Source: Forficula auricularia (lineage: Eukaryota; Arthropoda; Insecta; Dermaptera; Forficulidae). Taken from it: 64,000 nucleotides of DNA. The DNA lies in the NCBI GenBank assembly GCA_024734495.1, contig JALMQS010000102.1:12440223-12504222 (forward strand), read 5' to 3'. Both the position numbers and the translations under genes were made by a program. A model generated the notes under the pieces. The model was not told where the DNA came from. It made no database searches and worked only from the letters and a program-made list of their open reading frames with translations. Below, in pieces: positions 42,501-54,195 of the stretch. How positions within the stretch are numbered: position 1 is the first letter of the stretch; every line of letters starts with the position of its first letter.

Positions 42501-44140
42501 TCTATATAATAGAAAATCAATTGCTTTTCTTTGTAAGCGCGGATCTCTCAAATGCCTGGACCGATTTGGCTAATTTTTCTTTTAAAATGTTCGTAATAGT
42601 CCAATTCAGGTTAATGCGTAAAAAACATAAGGCGGAAAAGTTGCCCGGAAAATTAGAAAAATTCACTGAAAAATAAAACAAAATGTGTTTAGCCAACCTC
42701 AGCTTGCCAAACAATAAAAGAAACTAAACTAGCAAACTAACCGCGTGTTGCCATTGGCAGCCCTATCTGTCAGATTTTTTGAATCGCCATTTATTCTTAA
42801 ACGAGATCTAAATCCGGCATTATCGTTGAAGAAGAATTTAAATAATGCAACAAAGATTTGAAAACAACTATCTATTTTTTTTAAAGTACATTTAAAAAAC
42901 AAAAATAAAAAAAATTATCCAACGGATCGTTGCTCAACTTTATCCAATGTACTATCTTATTCTAAAATAAAGTACTGGAAATATAATTTTACAAAAAACT
43001 ATATTTGACCTTTTTTTGTGGTCCTCAAGGACAAGGTACTTAATTACAAATGAATTTTTAATAACACAAATATTAATTTGACAATTTAATTGATGAACTC
43101 AAAAATTGTTATTTAATTAAATAAACTGCAACGGGATCCAGGGGGGAGCATTGAGAGGCGGCCGCCCCCCCCCCCCTCAAAGCATTGTAGATCAACATTT
43201 TTTATATGTTTATTTAATTTTTTTTTATATAACATTAAATTTTAAAATTGAAGAAAATAAAGTTGTATGTGTGGGGGCAACGTCTCTGACGGGGGCCCCA
43301 CTTGGACAATTCGACCGCGCACACTTACGAGATCAAAAGTAGATCTTATATACCGGCGACCGCCCCCCCCCCCAAATCAGAGGTCTTGATCCGCGCCTGA
43401 TGTTAAATTTATTTCGAAAATAATGATCGATTCTCATTTAACATTCGAGGAATAACAATTCTACATTCGATTTTTGACCCTTCGATTATTATTAGTAACC
43501 ATTGCTGAAGACATGAAGGAATCGACTTAAAATCAAAAATAGCAATCGATTCTTATCTAATACTTGAGGAATAACAATTCTACATTAGATTTTTGACCCT
43601 TCGATTATTATTAGTAACCATTGCTGAAGACATGGAGGAATCGACTTAAATCACAAAATAGCAATCGATTCTATCTACTACCTAGAGAATAACAATTCTA
43701 CATTAGATTTTTGACCTTACGATTATTATTAGTAACCATTGCTGAAGCACATGGAGGAATCAGACTTAAAATCAAAAATAACGATCGATTCATATCTAAT
43801 ACTAGAGGAATAACCTCTATTGCATCTCCATTTTTGACATGTTTCGACTATTAATGGCAACTTACTCTACTGACAACGTGGAAGAATCGACTTAAAATCA
43901 ATAAGACTAAATTCTTTTTATGATAACAACTCAAGCTTGGAGAATAAGAAAGAATTTTTTATAAATAGAGATTTTTACTACATTTTTAATATTTGTTTCA
44001 TCCTTTTTGTTATGAGTATTATGCAGTTACAATAGAACCTCCAAATTATATCTATTTAAGACTTTTAAATAAAACAATTAGATTTATTCTCTCGTTACTA
44101 ATAAAACATCAATAAAGCAGCCACGTGGGGGTCCAGGTGA
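42501..44140 (+). mobile_element. Helitron-like element (family H2), older copy
   Basis: A^TCTATATAATAGAAAATC start, then GTAAGCGCGGATCTCTCAA and CCAATTCAGGTTAATGCG, matched on the minus strand by 60006-61239. Internal ~110-bp repeats lie at 43424-43915. The 3' end (CACGTGGGGGTCCAGG...GAAGCTTAAG) is decayed relative to the CTAG end at 60006. 43130-43400 is extra sequence with poly-C tracts that ends GATCCGCGCCTG, perhaps a nested hAT-like piece. Confidence 0.6.
43424..43915 (+). repeat. Internal ~110-bp repeats of family H2
   Basis: TAACAATTCTACATTMGATTT...GAAGACATGGAGGAATCGACTT recurs four to five times at 100-120 bp. The same array is in 51790-52180 and, inverted, in 60340-60775. Confidence 0.8.
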
Positions 44141-44149
44141 AGCTTTGAA

Positions 44150-45106
44150 GCTTAAGTATATATATATATATATTTGTTTGTATATAAATTTGTATCTTAG
44201 TTCTATTTTGAAAAACGGCTCTACCGATTTTGATGGAATTCAGGAGTTGGGGTTTTTGGGGTGGCCAATTCGATCTGTCACGGTCTCATCTTCGACAAAA
44301 TTGTTTTTGACGGGTTTTTTCGTAATCAAATTAATTATTCTCAGGTAGACAGATCCAAATCTTGGATAGTTTTTAAGGAATTTGGTGCTGGTACTTGTTG
44401 AAACATTTTGAAATCATTGGATAAAAATACTTGGTAGGTTTCACATTAAGATATAAAAAAATAAATTCGTTTTATTTTTTTATATCTTAATGTGAAACTC
44501 AATTTTACTTTTTATCCAATAATTTCCAAATCTTGGAGCTTAAAAAAGCGTTTCTCTTTTGTTTACTTTTGTACCCAGACAGACAATGGGTCGGGTTAAT
44601 CCTTTTTGTTCACAAAGGCCTTGAAGAACTATTGTCAATGTGTATTTTAACATATTTTGTTCTCCCTAAACGTTAGAACTTTTAATAAACGTCTTGTTGT
44701 TGTTATGATGAACCTCATTTTATTTATTAGTATCAAAAATAATCAAAGAATTTATTTAAAAATATCTTTTGCATAACCAGGTCTCAATTTTCTGAAAAAT
44801 AACTTACATTTTGATAGGTTTTATTTATTACCAATTGGATGAATAAAGATGAATCATGTGGTTGAATCAAAACAGGTGCAGGAGGTGGGGGACCCGGGGT
44901 AGGGCGAGGTTTCGGGGGTGGGTTCGGAGCGGGGGGGGGGGGGTACAATGGGCCAATATTATATATATTTGTATTTTTTCTTAATTTGAAAACGGCTCTC
45001 AAATAAAAATGAGACATTTTTATGAGAGTTATAAATTAAAATAATATTAAAATAAAGCTTTTAACTGAGGAGAAGTTACCGAGCATCGCTCGGTGCCTCT
45101 AGGTAC
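44150..45106 (+). mobile_element. Helitron-like family E element, 5' end lost
   Basis: TTGTATCTTAGTTCTATTTTG, GATCTGTCACGGTCTCATC, CAGACAATGGGTCGGG, a G-rich tract (44875-44945), hairpin ACCGAGC-ATC-GCTCGGT and CCTCTAGGTAC^T at 45106. The closest relative is 57859-58465 (minus). A Penelope-type fragment sits at 44367-44524. Confidence 0.65.
44367..44524. mobile_element. 158-bp Penelope-type insertion, 13-bp duplication
   Basis: TCCAAATCTTGGA flanks it (44354-44366 and 44525-44537). The insert starts TAGTTTTTAAGGAATTTGG, contains a palindrome (TTTCACATTAAGATATAAAA and its inverse), and ends TTATCCAATAATT. Same family as 36200-36480 and 46560-46915, but the hammerhead core at the palindrome centre is deleted here. 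Confidence 0.7.
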
Positions 45107-45445
45107 TTTTAATTAAAGGAAGTAATATACAAACTTTGGAATAAAAAAAATATAAAAAATCGAGATTTAAGTGAAGCATGAATAAAATACAATTGAAAAT
45201 TGCTGAGTTAAGCTCTATTATTTCTTTAAGCATTTTTTTTTGGAATTCTCGGTGGGATTATATTTTTATCATATTGTTAGAATAAGCCTCTTATTCCCTG
45301 CTTCCTTTTAATGGAATATCGTTGTAGGAAAACGGTCTCCTTATTCAAAGGGCGATTTATCAGAGCATTTTATTCTTTTGCAAATCGCCAATGGCCTTAT
45401 TCTACCACAAGACTAAATTCACAAACATTTTCTTAAATTATTTTT
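45107..45445. other. AT-rich spacer
   Basis: Unrecognised; GAATAAGCCTCTTATTC (45291-45307) is a small palindrome. Confidence 0.35.
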
Positions 45446-46165
45446 AACCGACTTCAAAAAAGGAGGTTCTCAATTCGAATGAATTTTTTTTTTTTTGTGC
45501 CTATGTTACCTCATATCTCCACCAATTGTGAACCGATTTTGAAAAAAAAATTGCATTGGGTTCAGTCTACTTTCCGATTGGTCCCATTGTTTTTTCATAG
45601 GTATTAGACCTTTTTTGTTAGGTTTGTTCAGGCCTAACTTCTTGTTTATTAACCGATTTCTGATGATTCTTTTTTTATTGGAAAGGGGCTATCTTAGGGA
45701 TGGTGTCATATTAATTTATCGTTCTGATGATATGATCACTATTAATAACATCACTAAAAAAGAGAAAAAATAAAATAATTTTTAAGAAAAAATAAATTCC
45801 TCGACTTCAAAAAATTAAATGCAACAAATAAAATACTACCTGCAAGTGTATAAAATTACTATTATCTTATTTAGCTAACCAAACTGACGAAGTATTAACA
45901 TGAGCTCATTTTTGAAGTCGGCGCCAACACATACCTGCTTGGCGACTCGCACTCGACGGATCTCAATAGTACGTTTGGCGGGTACGCCTGCATTATAGGT
46001 ATGGTTTGTTTGGCACCGACTTCAAAAAGTAATTTCATGTTAATATTTCGTCGCTTAGTTGTAACCAAATAAGATAATAATTATTTTATACCTTTTAGTG
46101 GATTTTATTTTATTTTTAAATTCTTGTTATTTCATTTGTTGCATTTAATTTTTTTGAAGTCGGTT
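45446..46165 (+). repeat. Foldback family A element, full length
   Basis: AACCGACTTCAAAAAAGGAG start, body, arms near 45800-45925 and 46010-46165; the end is TTTTTTTGAAGTCGGTT. The left arm is more diverged (TACCTGCAAGTG) than in other copies. Confidence 0.8.
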
Positions 46166-46555
46166 TCATTTTTTTTTTATAAAATTATTTTTTTGGTTGA
46201 TTTATTTATTTTTCTTTAAGAAATCCAACTGTCATGCTGTCATCGTGTTCTAAATCCACTTAAAAGTTACTAAATATAACGCTAGCTTTTAGAATTTACA
46301 TTCTATTTCTTTTACGTTTATTTTCTATCTTAGTTGTGGTTCTCGTCTTGTCTTATATTATATCAAAATTGTGTGTGTGTATATTCTTCTTTTATGCTTT
46401 CGTGCATCGTTCATCCAAGTTGAAACTTTGTACAGTTGTTGTTGGCACTTGCGTGAAGGTTTCTGACATATTATCATCAATGTAGAATAAGTGGGGGGCT
46501 CAAAAAATGAAAATCTAGACCCTTCGAAACGGTTTATAATTTTTTTGTAATGAAG
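46166..46555. other. Unrecognised stretch
   Basis: Short (GT)n near 46370 and GTTGTTGGCACTTGCGTGAAG; no clear family or coding signal. Confidence 0.35.
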
Positions 46556-46559
46556 CTCA

Positions 46560-46915
46560 GTGTGGAAAGCTTAAAATTATTGGATAAAAATACTTGGTAG
46601 GTTTATTACGATATAAAAATATAGAAGCTGAATTCATTTTATACTCGATATATGGAGCTCGGGTGAATCAACCCATCTTCAGGAGATACAGAAAGTGACT
46701 GACCTGAATAAGTCGAAGAAATTGAATACAAGTCAATGGTAATTTTTTTTTTTTTTTTTTTTTAAGTCATCCGAAATATATAATCGAGATTAAAGATTCT
46801 CTAAAAATAAATTCGTTTTATTTTTTTATATCTTAATGTGAACCTACCAAGTATTTTTATCCAATAATTAAAAAAATGTTTCACCAAGTACCAACACCAA
46901 ATTCCTTAAAAACTA
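46560..46915. mobile_element. Penelope-type palindromic insertion, third copy
   Basis: AAATTATTGGATAAAAATAC at the left and TATCCAATAATT...ACCAACACCAAATTCCTTAA at the right match the ends of 44367-44524. The interior is longer and keeps a hammerhead-like core on the minus strand (CTGAAGA, GGGT/ACCC stem, GAGC for GAAA, at about 46645-46675). A poly-T run lies at 46741-46763. Target duplication is unclear (GGAAAGCTT and TTGAAGCTT). Confidence 0.6.
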
Positions 46916-46919
46916 CCGT

Positions 46920-47420
46920 TGAAGCTTTTTTTTGTTATTAATTTGATTAAAATTTGAATTTTTATTTAAATCACACATAATTAATTATAATTATTTATTT
47001 GTTTCAATAAATAATTATAATTAATTAATATATTAAAATTCACAGTTCATTGGACAATGTTTTTTATTGATCGTTCTAATAATTTGACGCTTTGCCATTG
47101 GCTAATCAGATAGTTTGGATCATACAAACATACACACTTTTCGGCGTCACCTAGTCCCTGGCGGGAGCGTCTTGGTCATACCAATGTATTGATTGAAATT
47201 TAAAATGATACTGAAAGTATTGAAAGAATGTGCTGAATGAAATTGATCCAACAATATGGAAGAATAAGGAAAGATTTATTTAACACATTGGCTAAACACG
47301 ATCACTATCTGACCAATCAGAATCGTTGTAATAATTTAACGCTTTGCCATTGGCTATGCACTGGTCAACCAGATCGTTTGGATCATACAAATATATATAC
47401 ATACATACTGTTCCATTTTT
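46920..47420. other. AT-rich spacer with two similar blocks
   Basis: Blocks 47060-47125 and 47320-47395 share TAATTTRACGCTTTGCCATT and GGATCATACAAA, a diverged direct duplication 260 bp apart. Confidence 0.5.
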
Positions 47421-48146
47421 AACCGACTTCAAAAAAGGAGGAGGTTCTCTATTCGATTGAATTTTTTTTTTTTTTTTTTTGTGTCTATGTTACCTCATAT
47501 CTCCGCCAATTGTCAACCGATTTTGAAAATTTTTTTTGCATTGGGTCCAGTCTAGCTTCCGATTGGTCCCATTTTTTTTTTCGATTTTTTTTCATAGGTA
47601 TTAGACCTTTTTTATTAGGTTTGTTTAGGTTTGTTTAGACCTAACTCTCTTGTTTATGAACCGATTTCGATGGTTCTTTTTTTATCCGAAAGGGGGTGTC
47701 TTAGGATGGTGTCATATTAATTTGGTCAAGTTCTGATGATATAATCACTATTAATAACATCACTAAAAAGAGAAAAATAAAAATTTTTAAGAAAAAATAA
47801 AAACCGACTTCAAAAAATTAAGTGCAACAAATATAAAAATACACTAAAAGGTATAAAATAATTATTATCTTATTTAGTTACAACTAAACGACGAAATATT
47901 AACACGAAATTACTTTTTGAAGTTGGTGCCAAACATATACCTTTTATGAATCGCACTCGACGGATCTTACTTAGTACGTTTGGCGGGTACGCTCGCTTAT
48001 AGGTATAGTTTGTTTGGCACCGACTTTAAAAAGTAATTTCGTGTTAATATTTCGTCGTTTAGTTGTAACTAAATAAGATAATAATTATTTTATACCTTTT
48101 AGTGTATTTTTATATTTGTTGCACTTAATTTTTTGAAGTCTGGTTT
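47421..48146 (+). repeat. Foldback family A element, reference copy
   Basis: The best-preserved copy: AACCGACTTCAAAAAAGGAG start; body with two AACCGATTT motifs; left arm (about 47805-47940) and right arm (48018-48146) are inverses around a 75-bp centre (CTTACTTAGTACGTTTGGCG). Four ACCGACTTC junctions define it. Confidence 0.85.
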
Positions 48147-48169
48147 TTATTTTTTCTAAAAATTTTTAT

Positions 48170-49400
48170 ATATTACGGGTGAGTTTTTTTTATCTCGAGA
48201 CAGTCTTATAACTCAGAAAAAATGCATTATATGAAAAAAGTTTCAAATAAAAGTTTATTTATATCAAGGGGGAAACTATAATAAGTTATGTTGTTCGAAG
48301 TAGAATAAGCTTTCAAGGGTATTTCGAGGTCAGGCTCTGCTTTTTAAAGAGAAACCGATATTTTGTGTTACGTCTACTTAATCTACAAAAAAAACTCAAA
48401 CAACTTTCATAAGAACTATTTTTTATACGACATCAAATAAACAAAATAATAAATCAATTATATCTCAGAAAAAATATATTATAATTATTTTTAACAATTA
48501 TTTAACTTAATTATCAAATAATAACGAATAATTAAATAAATTATTAAATACATAATTTAATAATTTTTCGACACTGTTCTGATACATTCCAGAGTGTTAT
48601 CGCAATACTTTTGAATGAATTCCAGTTCCAATTTCGTTATCTTGGCCTGTTTCAGTTACTTGGTAGCCTTTACATTTCCTGTTGTTTACAACACGATAAA
48701 ATGAAGCTTCTGAGGGTGTATTCCTATCAGGAAAACCCCCGGCATCCATTTCAATAACAGCCACATAACTCTTCTTCCACATTCACCGCATAAATTAAGA
48801 CCATTTCAATTCTGTCTTCAACAAAAATGCTTCATTTTTATTATAGTAATACAATATAACTATCTACTGGATTGACACGAGAAATAAACCTTTTTAAACT
48901 CAAGTATTTCAACTATTAGTTCTATTAAGTAGAAAATAATCTCTTAAATCTGAGTATAACGAAGTTTTAATATCATTATAAACACTTATTTTCATTGTTG
49001 TGACTTTTCAATTTAATAATTATTTATTTAATAATTAATTATTTAATCATTATTTCAATAATTAAGTTAAATAATTGTTAAAAATAATTACTAAGATTTT
49101 TTTGAGATCTAATTGTTTCATGTATTTTGTTTATTTGATGTCGTATAAAAAATAGTTCTTATGAAAGTTGTTCAGTTTTTTTTTTGTAGAATAAGTAGAA
49201 ATATAGAAAAATATAGGTTTCTATTTAAAAAACAGAACCTGACATCGAAATACCCTTGAAAGCTTGATCTACGTCGACAAACTATAGCGTAGTTTAGTTT
49301 TCCCCTAGATATAAACAAACTTTTATTTGAAACTTGTTTCCATATAATGTACTGTTTTTGACTTGTAATACTGTGTTAAGATAAAAAACTCACCCGGTAT
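48170..49400. repeat. Family J inverted-repeat element
   Basis: 48170-48590 and 49015-49400 are reverse complements (GGGTGAGTTTTTTTATCTCG against ATAAAAAACTCACCC; AGCTTTCAAGGGTATTTCG against CGAAATACCCTTGAAAGCT). The 420-bp centre has a 61-codon minus frame (48597-48782) also seen, diverged, at 51292-51474; the frame repeats because the DNA does. No transposase is recognised. Confidence 0.75.
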
Positions 49401-50324
49401 ATATAGATAGATGTGCCAATCTTCTTGTCCAAAGATTCAAACTTTACCACTGCCATCTATCGGCAAATGTTTCAAGCTTGACGTACCTACGGGATATTCT
49501 ATTTTATTGATAAAGCAGGGTTGTACAATACACAGTCCGCATGCAGCCCAGCACTGCAATGAATGTAGCCCGACATAAAATAATAAACTTTTCTAAAATA
49601 TTTAAATTTGGATCCGTTTTTTTAATGGAAAACGCAATTGATCAAATTTTCCCCTGATAAAAAAGCCGAATTTTCGAAAATGACCATCTCATTAGTCTCT
49701 CGTATTCGAAAAGTTTATTTCACTTGTCTAATAAAATCTTTATCTGTAATAAAAAAATGGCTAAGTGATAATATTAAAAAACTGTTTAGTAGTAATCTTC
49801 CACGCGTGACACTTTCATAATGTGGAACGAAATTAATATTTATTCCATCTGGAGAAGGGGGGTGGAGCGGGTGTTTTTCACGCTTGGGTGTATATTCACA
49901 AAAAACTTTTTAAACGAAATATTTAATTAAATAACTTTCTAGGGGCATTATAAAAGTTATTATCAATTAAAATATTCTCTAATTATTACTTTTATAGAAA
50001 TATAAAAAAAATCAGTGACTTTAAATCCGTGTCATTACATTATAATCGATGAAAGGAATCTACACACCTACAGAGTAGGTAGTTCGAGCTTCAATAACAA
50101 TGAAGCTTTGTTGAGGTTCTTTGTAATAATTTATCTTGTGGGTGGTTCGTTTATTACACTGCTCGACAAAAAACCTAATAATGGATTCCAGTAGAGTTTT
50201 CTACGCTGATTATCATGGAATTTCCCGATTTTTTACAACACGTCAGATTTTTGAAATATTATCGGTCAAAATGACGACAAAGACCATGTTGACCTATTTT
50301 AGAGTCTCATTAAATATTAAACAG
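49401..50324. other. AT-rich stretch with possible hAT end
   Basis: CAGGGTTGTACAATACACAG at 49515 followed by CCGCATGCAGCCC resembles the left end of hAT elements whose ends read 'CAGGGTTG...GGCCCGCATG'. The 60-codon frame (49638-49820) could be its decayed transposase but shows no firm motif. The remainder is unknown. Confidence 0.3.
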
Positions 50325-51540
50325 CATTATTTGAAATCAAAATATTTTGTTGACGTAATAGAAAACAGAGTATTTCAATGTCAAGCTCTGTTTTTTAAAT
50401 AGAACCCTATATTTTTCTATAGATCTACTTAATCTACAAAAGAAACTGAACAACTTTCATAAGAACTATTTTTACTTTATCCAATGCGAAGCATGGGAGA
50501 AAGTATTGAATTGCCTGCCGCAAGCGCGACTTCAAAGGGTCCTCATGTAAAGACTACGGAACCCATGGACTCAATTAAGGTCATAAATTGAAGTATTCAA
50601 TGAGATTGAATTTTAGCACGTGACGGTTTTCGGCCAAAAATTACCTGGGATCTCGCCGAGGCCAAAAAGTGCCATTTTTTGGAAGTGCGTGCGGATGGAT
50701 GGATGGATGGATGTATGTGTGTGTGTTATCGTTTTATTCGTCCACGAATTTTTCCACACCGTTGCACCGAATGAATTGAAATTGAAAACCTACCAGTATT
50801 TTAACAAAATGAAGCGCTGATTAGTTTTTTTGGTACATATCGGTCCACAAACATTAGTAATTTCTTTATTTTAGTACTTTTTTAGTTTTTTCTAAATATC
50901 TTGAAAATGACTTAACCAATTTTGATGAAATTTAATATCCTCATTAAGTACCTTGGGAACTACAAAAAAGGTTAAATAAAGTTTTTAAAATTATATTTTA
51001 AAGTACTTTACTTTAGAACATATTAATATTTCAAATGAATTTGATAAAGTTTAGTAACGATCCGTTTCAGTTTATTTTTATACGACATCAAAATAAACAT
51101 AGTACATGAATCAATTAGATCTCAAAAAAATTTTTAATAATTATTCTTAACAATTATTTAACTTAATTATTTCAAATAATAATGAGTAATAATTAATTAT
51201 TAAATAAATAATTTAATACAATTAATAATTTAATCATTTTGCGACACTGCACTGAGACATTCCAAAGTGATATCCCAAGTCTTCTGATTAATTATAGTTC
51301 CAATTTCGTTATTTTGACCTTTTTAAGTTTCTTCATAGCCTTTAAATTTCTTATTTTTTTTTTATTTTTTAACAAATTTTTAACACAATGAAATAAAGCT
51401 CGTGAGGGTGTATTCCTATTAGGAAAACGCTCGGCATCCATTTCAATGACAACCCCATAACACTTCTTCCACATTCACTATAAATTAAGATGATTTCAAT
51501 TCTGTCTTCGGAAAAAAATACTCCATTTTTATATTTAATC
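50325..51540 (+). repeat. Family J copy split by family F
   Basis: 50340-50474 and 51073-51540 join into a family J sequence (AACTTTCATAAGAACTATTT ... TACGACATCAAA) once the family F element is removed. Confidence 0.75.
50475..51072 (+). mobile_element. Family F element, 8-bp duplication
   Basis: TATTTTTA flanks it (50467-50474 and 51073-51080) within family J. The element starts CTTTATCCAATGCGAAGCATG and ends CGATCCGTTTCAGTTT, 598 bp, with a GGATGG microsatellite inside. An 8-bp duplication suggests hAT- or P-type cut-and-paste insertion, but no inverted terminal repeat is obvious and no protein is encoded. Confidence 0.7.
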
Positions 51541-51659
51541 AATTAACGTATGTTCCAAAATTGAAAGCTAAAACTTTAAAAACCGAGGAATTAGAACACT
51601 ATAAAAAAATTCAATATAACAATAAATAATAGGTAATTATGATGGGCTGGTTAAAAGGG

Positions 51660-52185
51660 CATCTTCCCGAAACCAATTAAATAAAAAATAAACTGCAACG
51701 GATCGTTGCTAAACTTTATCCAAATCTTCTGAAATATTATATGTTGTTTATTCTTTATATAAATCAGATATCACTTGCAATTTGCAGTTCATGTTGACTT
51801 AAATTCAAAAATAATGATCGACCATTTAATAGTCGAGGAATAATACCTCTACATTGATTTTTGACATTTCGGTTATTATTGCAATCATTGCTTAAGACAT
51901 GGAGGAATCGACTTAAAATCAAAATAGCGATTGATTCTCATCTGATACTTGAGGAATAATAATTCTACCTTAGATTTTTGACCCTTCGATTATTATTGGT
52001 AACCATTGCTGAAGACATGGAGGAATCGACTTAAAATCAAAAATAACGATCGATTCTTATCTAATACTAGAGGAATAACATTATTGCATTCCATTTTGAT
52101 GTTTTGACTATTAATCGCAACCTCTACTGAAAACGTGGAAGAATCGACTTAAAATCAAAAAGACTAAATTCTTTTTATGGTAAAC
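51660..52185 (+). repeat. Family H2 Helitron-like fragment
   Basis: AAACTGCAACGGATCGTTGC, CACTTGCAATTTGCAGTTCA and the ~110-bp repeats (51790-52180), matching 60340-60860 inverted. Cut at 52190, where a family F end (52196-52290, minus) follows. Confidence 0.7.
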
Positions 52186-52195
52186 AACTGCCAAG

Positions 52196-52290
52196 GGTTC
52201 CGTAGTCTTTACCTGAGGACCCTTTTGAAGTCGCGCTTTGCCGCGAGAGTGATTCCAATACTTTCTCCCATGCTTCGCATTGATAAAGTA
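52196..52290 (-). repeat. Family F terminal fragment
   Basis: Reverse complement reads TTATCAATGCGAAGCATGGG ... CTCAGGTAAAGACTACGG, about 95 bp of the element's start. Confidence 0.75.
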
Positions 52291-52319
52291 AAAAAGTTAT
52301 TAAAATTTCTTAATTTTAA

Positions 52320-52636
52320 TATATAATAAAATTTGTTATATAGTATTAGTGGATTTTAAAATTAAAAAAAAAAACCAATTAATATCTAAATAATAGATAA
52401 TTAAAAAAAATGTAATCAAACTTTTATTGACATTTTCATCTATCAATAATTAATTTATTTTGAAGAAAAGTCAGTCAAGATGAATTTTGATGAGGTCCAG
52501 ACCTAGCCAGATCGTTTTCTCTATCCTCAAGACTTGTTAATAGAGTTTGTTTCATCAAAATCGTTAGAGCTGATTTAAAAATAGAACTAAGATACAAACA
52601 AATATATACAATTTTTGCTCGTTTAATAAGAGTAGA
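52320..52636 (-). mobile_element. Helitron-like family E, 5' part
   Basis: Reverse complement starts A^TCTACTCTTATTAAACGAGC at 52636 and passes TTGTATCTTAGTTCTATTTT and GATCTGGCTAGGTCTGGACC; the 3' half is missing. Confidence 0.65.
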
Positions 52637-53008
52637 TAGATAGATAGGGTGTAAAAGTGATAGTATGACGTCACAATACAGAGGGGCTCAATGGAAATCG
52701 ACAGAATGTGACACGGGGCATGTTTCGAGGGCCTAAAATTCTTGAAATTCGTGTGATGTAATTTATGGAAGGCCCCCAAAGTGCTTCCCTGCCTTTGTTA
52801 TAAAAACTTTATATAAGATATAAATATCCATTTATTCAAACAAAAAGATAAATATTCCATATAAAATATGAAATATTTGTATTATACATCAAATTTTAGT
52901 ATTGACTGTGGAACCCCTAAAGTGCTTGTGTAGAACCCCCTGGGGTTCCGCGGAACACAGGTTGAAGAACACTGGACTAGAGTATTGTATTCATTTAATT
53001 ATTTTTTA
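52637..53008. other. Spacer with a hAT-type end
   Basis: GGAACCCCTAAAGTGC...GGGGTTCCGCGGAACACAGG to GAAGAACACTG at 52974 is, read in reverse, the 'CAGTGTTCTTCAACCTGTG' end common in hAT elements. Its partner end was not found. The rest is unrecognised. Confidence 0.5.
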
Positions 53009-53576
53009 CTTTATTCAATGCGAAGCATGGGTAAAGTATTGTAATCGGTCTGGCGGCAAGTGCGACTTCAAAGGGTCCTCAGGTAAAGACTACGGAACCC
53101 ATGGACTCAATTAAGGTCACAAATTGTAGTATTCAATTAGATTGAATTTTAGCATGTGACGATTTTGACAAAAATTACCTGGGGCCTCGTCGAGAGGCTA
53201 AAAAGTGTCATTTTTTTTGGAAGTGCGTGCGGATGGATGGATGTGTTATCGTTTTTTTCGTCCACGATTTTTTCCACACCGTTGCACCAATTGAAATGAA
53301 AATGAAAACCTAACATTATTTTAACAAAAATGAAGCGCTGATTAGTTTTTGGTACATATCGGCACAAGCATTAGTACTTTATTTCAGTACTTTTAGTTTT
53401 TTCTAAATATCTTGAAAATGACTTAACCAATTTTGATGAAATTTAATATTGTAATGAAAATTTAAGGACCACAAACATGGTCATATAAATTTTTTTGTAA
53501 AATTACATCTTAAAGTACTTTACCCTAGACTATGATAGTTCATTGAATAAAGTTTAGCAACGATCCGTTGCAGTTT
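53009..53576 (+). mobile_element. Family F element, second plus copy
   Basis: CTTTATTCAATGCGAAGCATG start, GTCCTCAGGTAAAGACTACG, GGATGGATGG, AAGCGCTGATTAGTTTTTGG and GATCCGTTGCAGTTT end. T-rich flanks on both sides, duplication unclear. Confidence 0.75.
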
Positions 53577-54193
53577 ATTTTGCTTATTGGTGCTTAGATA
53601 TGTCTGTAAGATCAAATTTATTTTCAAGTATTATTTCTTTCTTTTTGTGAGTGTGTGTGGGTGTGGTGCATGCAGTGGCGGATTTAGGCACATGCTCAAA
53701 CAAATATTGTATATATCTGTAGGATTTTATTTCTACTCCTTTCAATATGAAGTGCTTTTTACAAATAAATGCGAGATTGAATTTTATTATTTTCTCTCTC
53801 ACTGTTACAATGTGGAGAAATAACTGATATATAAAGTAAAAATTAGATGATTAATTTGAGAATTATTTCAATAAGATTTTTAATAATTGTTTCCTATTTG
53901 ACAAAAGGACACATTTATTTATTTATTTTACAGAGAATAAAATCATTGTAAATTATGTCAATTATTTTATTCGCTGCTTTTCTTCTAAAGATAATGTATT
54001 TATAGTCCAGGCAAATACAATTTTAATAGGAAATAAATCCCGGTAAAGATTTTATTGTTGAAATACCTTCATTGGTACTCCAATATCCGAAATCTGTGTT
54101 GTGGAAATTTTTCAATGAGAAATTTCGGTGTTCTTCAGTTTTTCTTGAATAACTCTAAAACGGATTATCAAATCAAATAGATATATACATATA
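53577..54193. other. AT-rich spacer
   Basis: A (GT)n-like run at about 53646-53662 and CAGTGGCGGATTTAGGC at 53675, a wording typical of hAT left ends, without a partner. Nothing coding. Confidence 0.4.
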
Positions 54194-54195
54194 TA

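Noticed and set aside
43128..43400. Separate hAT element with GATCCGCGCCTG ends
   Set aside because: Only the right end is convincing; the left (AACGGGATCCAGG) overlaps sequence that belongs to the Helitron-like host, so the boundary cannot be placed.
46645..46675. Functional hammerhead ribozyme on the minus strand
   Set aside because: CTGAAGA and the GGGT/ACCC stem are present, but GAAA is replaced by GAGC and the next stem is lost; kept only as a relic within the palindromic insertion.
49638..49820. Decayed hAT transposase
   Set aside because: Only the nearby CAGGGTTGTACAA end suggests it; the 60-codon frame has no catalytic or dimerisation motif.
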